Below are positions 60,499 to 64,000 of a DNA stretch of 64,000 bases, piece by piece; the first letter of the stretch is position 1; each line of letters opens with the position of its first letter. The notes beneath the pieces were generated by a model. The model was not told the origin of the DNA. It saw only the letters and a program-made list of their open reading frames with translations, and did no database searches. Source of the DNA: Pampus argenteus. Taxonomy: Eukaryota > Chordata > Actinopteri > Scombriformes > Stromateidae. The stretch lies in the NCBI GenBank assembly GCA_036937835.1, contig CM072864.1:4838501-4902500 (forward strand), read 5' to 3'. The translations under genes were made by a program, and so were the position numbers.

Positions 60499-60519
60499 TA
60501 TTATTATTATTATTATTAG
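60499..60519. repeat. (ATT)n microsatellite
   Basis: Seven ATT units. Confidence 0.85.
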
Positions 60520-63500
60520 ATGGCTTTCCAGCTCTGTCCTAACGACGGTCTAAAACACTGATGATGGAAATAATGTTCTGTAATGCTTGATAATGCTGGG
60601 GCTGAAATATGGTGCAGTTATAGTGATCATACTGGTTGGTTGGAAGCATCCTCAGGGTTAATCTAGTAGTTAAATCAGTCGATTTACATATCTTAATACT
60701 GTATGTGGTGTATAAACAGAATATACTGTAATTTAGGGGACACAGTGCCCCCTAGTGTTCACAGATTTCACTCTAACTGTCAGTTGTGTCCTTTCCCCTT
60801 TTGTGTACCCAGAAATCCAAAAAAAAACTCTATAAGGACATCATAACAACGTACGTAATGTCTCAGTTAAAACTGTTTTTACTGGAACTGCGTGCTTTAC
60901 CACAATAATAAGACACTTTTCAAAACTTCCAGACTTAATAAGCGTCTCTTCTTAATGCTCGAACACAAAAATGTTCCCAGAATAAAGTGGTTTGAAGCCG
61001 TCTGATTACAATAATAATTTCCAAAAAGTCATAGTAGAACATCATAAAGCTTTTTTAATAAACAGATTTTATTTGATCCTATCATGTTGTAATGTATTGT
61101 ATTGTTTTACATTGTCTTATAGCTTGTGAAGGTTGAGTCAACAAACCCCCCCCCCTCGGCTCAGCTCAGCTGCCTGGAAATGGCTTCAACGTTAAAGGAA
61201 ATTAAAGCTCACATCAGGTGATTAACTGGTGGTGGTTCATCTAAAATAATACCAATGCATCAACAAAAAGGCATATGAGGAAAACCTTCATTACCTTAAT
61301 GGGAAATGCATTAGATGCAATTATTATTTTTTTTATGTTAGTGGTAAATTAATCCAATTACAGCAGAGGTATGGTACTCTGTCTTACTGAGTGTTATTCT
61401 CACTATTTCACCCCTCAGTCATAACCATGCACAGCTTTTTTTTTTTTTTTTATCTCCCATGATGCTCTGGGTCTATTGGAGAGCAGCCTAACAGTCTTGC
61501 TTCTTCAACCCATTTTCTCCAGGGGCGACCTGCTTAAACAGCCATCCTATAATGCAATAGCTCTCCATGCAGAAAGACTCATATGTCTGCACAAGCACAC
61601 ATCCGCGCAGCAGCTGAGAGATTCAGCCATAAAGCAGCCTGTGTGTTGTTTTTTTCTTTCTTCTTTATATTACTTCAATGACATCTCCATCTTTTACTAT
61701 GGAAAAGTTTGCCTTTATCAACTCTGTAGCTTGTCAGAAAGCCGCTGTGCAGAAATGAAAGGAAAACTGCTGCAAGTGTGGAGTAGCTGTTTACTGCCTT
61801 GTAGCTCTCTAACATATAACTGGAGTTATATGAGGATGAATCTGGTCCATGAAAGACACTGCAAGTGTCATAAAAACCTGCATCAGACCTTAAAGCTGCA
61901 CTAATATATCTATTAACAATGCATCAAATGACTACAGTATCTGTATATGTAAGCAGTGTTTGTAATCCACAGAGAATTATCACCAACCCTGCAGCTTTTT
62001 GAGCTCTTTAAGCTCATTCAGGGAGCTGAATGGTGTTGAACACTATCTGTCCAACAGCAAACAGCAGACAAACAGAGTTGGTGAAAATACTGGAGCATAA
62101 TACCATGTTTGTTTTTGTTTGTCGTGCAGAGGTGTGTCAATCAGATAAAAAATATTTTTAAAAAAATCAGAATTTTCTTTATTATGTCTTTATTATTATT
62201 GATTTTCAGTTGTTGGTAGCGTAAGTAGTGTCTATATTATAAGGTTTTCAATGGGATCATCATTGCTATGGAGCTCTTGCCAAACACTATTCTGTGCAAA
62301 AACCAACAAGTTCATACATCATCAGTTATGTGATGTAGAGCATTGCATCACATCAGGGGTATGTGTGTGTTTTTTTAAAAGGCCTTTGCGTGTTGGCAGT
62401 GAACTGTGGTCATGCATGTGATTTAATCTAAAGGTAATTCTGGAGGAAATAATGAATCTGTTGTCTTCAGGGACAGACTTAGTTTAACACTGTCCCAGGA
62501 AGTCCTCAGCTCACACACTCACACTGGGACATAAAGCCTGAAAAATCAAACAGCATCTTTCTTCCCACGTCACCACAGCCATATTACGAGCCCCTAAAAC
62601 TGAAGTATAGCTCTGCACTGCTCTGCTAATGTGTGTGTGTGTTTCTTTAGATGAACAATAAGACTAATGTAGATGAGGGATGTTTCAATAGCTCCTGGTA
62701 TGCTCCGGAGGAAGGGGCCAGACTTAGAGGGATTATAAAAACAGGGACCCTCTCCCTGCAAAACCAGAGAGGTGATGGGTAGAGACGCAATAATGAATTA
62801 ATCAATTAGTTGTCAACTATTAATCGCCATCTATTTTGATGATTGGTTAACAGTTTTGAGTCTTTTTGTTAAAGCTTCTCGCTTCTATGACAGTAAACTT
62901 CTTCACACAAACAGTTTTTTGGTATCTATAAAAATGCAGCACATTGCATTGTGGGAAGTTGTCTGCATGCAGCGGACTCACGGATACATTTAGACACTCT
63001 AACATAAATATAAATATTGCAAGAACGTTTTTTTTTACGCCCGGCTGAGGCGGAAATGTAAAAAAAAACAAGCAAAATGTGTCCGAGTGCAATGTCGACA
63101 TGAAAGCATGTGAAGAGGCTAAAATTAGTAGCAGACAAAAAGTTCAGATCTGTGTTTGGACTGATGAGAAGACCGTGACGTCCCTCACGTGAATATGACA
63201 CAAACAGAGATGACGCGTGCTTTTCTACTGCTGGAGCTTTGAATGGCACACCGTGAATGACATCTTCTCATGCTGCCCTCTTCCTCTGCAGTGGTTTAAA
63301 ATGTGAACTACATTTAGATGGAAACATTTTTTTTCTGCTAACCATGTTGCTGATGTAACATTCAAGTACTTGGTTTTATTCTTTTTTTTTTTTTCTTTTT
63401 TTTTGTGGACTAATAGGAAGCGTGGGGACTTAATGCAAAAGGGTTAATGCAAAAGAAACTTTCTAAGGCAAAGTTACAAATGCAGCAACATAACTTCAAC

Positions 63501-63538
63501 AAGAATGCAATAAAATAAAAAAGGGGTGGAATCAGCTG

Positions 63539-63543
<5 letters not shown>
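60520..63543. other. Non-coding stretch, nothing recognised
   Basis: AT-rich DNA with poly-T (61440s, 63380s) and poly-C (61147-61156) runs. Open frames such as 61476-61904 lack homology and splice signals. Confidence 0.45.

Positions 63544-63572
<29 letters not shown>
63544..63572. repeat. (AT)n microsatellite
   Basis: About 14 AT units. Confidence 0.9.
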
Positions 63573-63823
63573 CTTGTTGGTCTTTCACTAATGACACCAT
63601 GAATGTATTAAAAAAGTTGCTCAGTGGTGCATTGAAATAAATTATTATATTTATATCATCAATGTTTTGATTGAACAGAATGCACATGAATACCCCACCT
63701 ATTAAATAGAACATTAATTTAAATAAGACATTATAACTATAAGCAATTAAAGTTTCATTTCCCCCCCTGCTGTGGTTCTTCTAAACTCAACAAACACATC
63801 TCTTACGATGCAGTTTTAAAATA

Positions 63824-63844
63824 AATATATATATATATATATAT
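63824..63844. repeat. (AT)n microsatellite
   Basis: About 10 AT units. Confidence 0.9.
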
Positions 63845-64000
63845 CTGAGGGGAAACAAAACAACTGAACTAAATAAATATAAATAAATTACGTTACGTGG
63901 AGCAGCGAACTCCAGCAGAAACAACCTGAGGTCAAATGTTCGAGCATGAATTCATGGCGCATGTAAATATAAAAGGATTTTTCATGCATGTTCATGCAGC

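Noticed and set aside
61476..61904. 142-codon open frame on the plus strand
   Set aside because: No recognisable domain or splice sites; likely chance in AT-rich DNA.
1..64000. Bacterial or phage-type system, operon or CRISPR array
   Set aside because: Spliced genes, microsatellites and vertebrate transposons throughout; no regularly spaced repeats with unique spacers and no gene clusters were seen.

Overview
This window is a stretch of vertebrate nuclear DNA, most likely from a teleost (percomorph-like) fish. It has one multi-exon gene with short, well-bounded exons and long AT-rich introns. It also has many CA/GT microsatellites and decayed fish-type transposons: Tc1/mariner relics and MITEs, a jockey/CR1/L2-type LINE tail ending in TTTGA units, a tRNA-derived SINE family and an LTR-element fragment.

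The gene is phospholipase C eta 2 (plch2) on the minus strand. Twenty exons can be joined from the ATG at 35451 down to 1749. They add up to 2829 nt, exactly 943 codons, with every splice phase agreeing. The domain order is: PLCH2-type N-terminus (exon 1), PH domain (exons 2-3), EF hands (exons 4-6), catalytic X domain (exons 7-9), acidic and Ser/Lys-rich X-Y linker (exons 10-13), Y domain (exons 14-17) and C2 domain (exons 17-20). All catalytic residues are present. The C-terminal tail and stop codon lie beyond the left edge. The protein is expected to be a calcium-stimulated enzyme that cleaves phosphatidylinositol 4,5-bisphosphate.

Two features of the gene stand out. Intron 3 has minor-spliceosome (U12-type) AT-AC ends and a perfect U12 branch-point motif. 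About 17 kb upstream of exon 1, at 52002-52044, is a candidate alternative first coding exon. It has the right splice phase and a 14-residue product that resembles the N-terminus of the paralogue PLCH1.

Right of 35.5 kb no other protein-coding gene was recognised. The 35.5-64 kb region holds possible plch2 leader exons and promoters, transposon relics (an LTR-element fragment near 41 kb, a LINE at 41.7-42.6 kb, a TTAA-type MITE candidate at 54.4 kb, a fold-back repeat at 57.8 kb, SINE copies at 58.2 and 60.0 kb), simple repeats and otherwise plain non-coding sequence. I found no operon-like system, CRISPR array, rRNA gene or genuine tRNA gene. The window looks like an ordinary animal gene locus with unusual splicing features, not a new multi-gene system.
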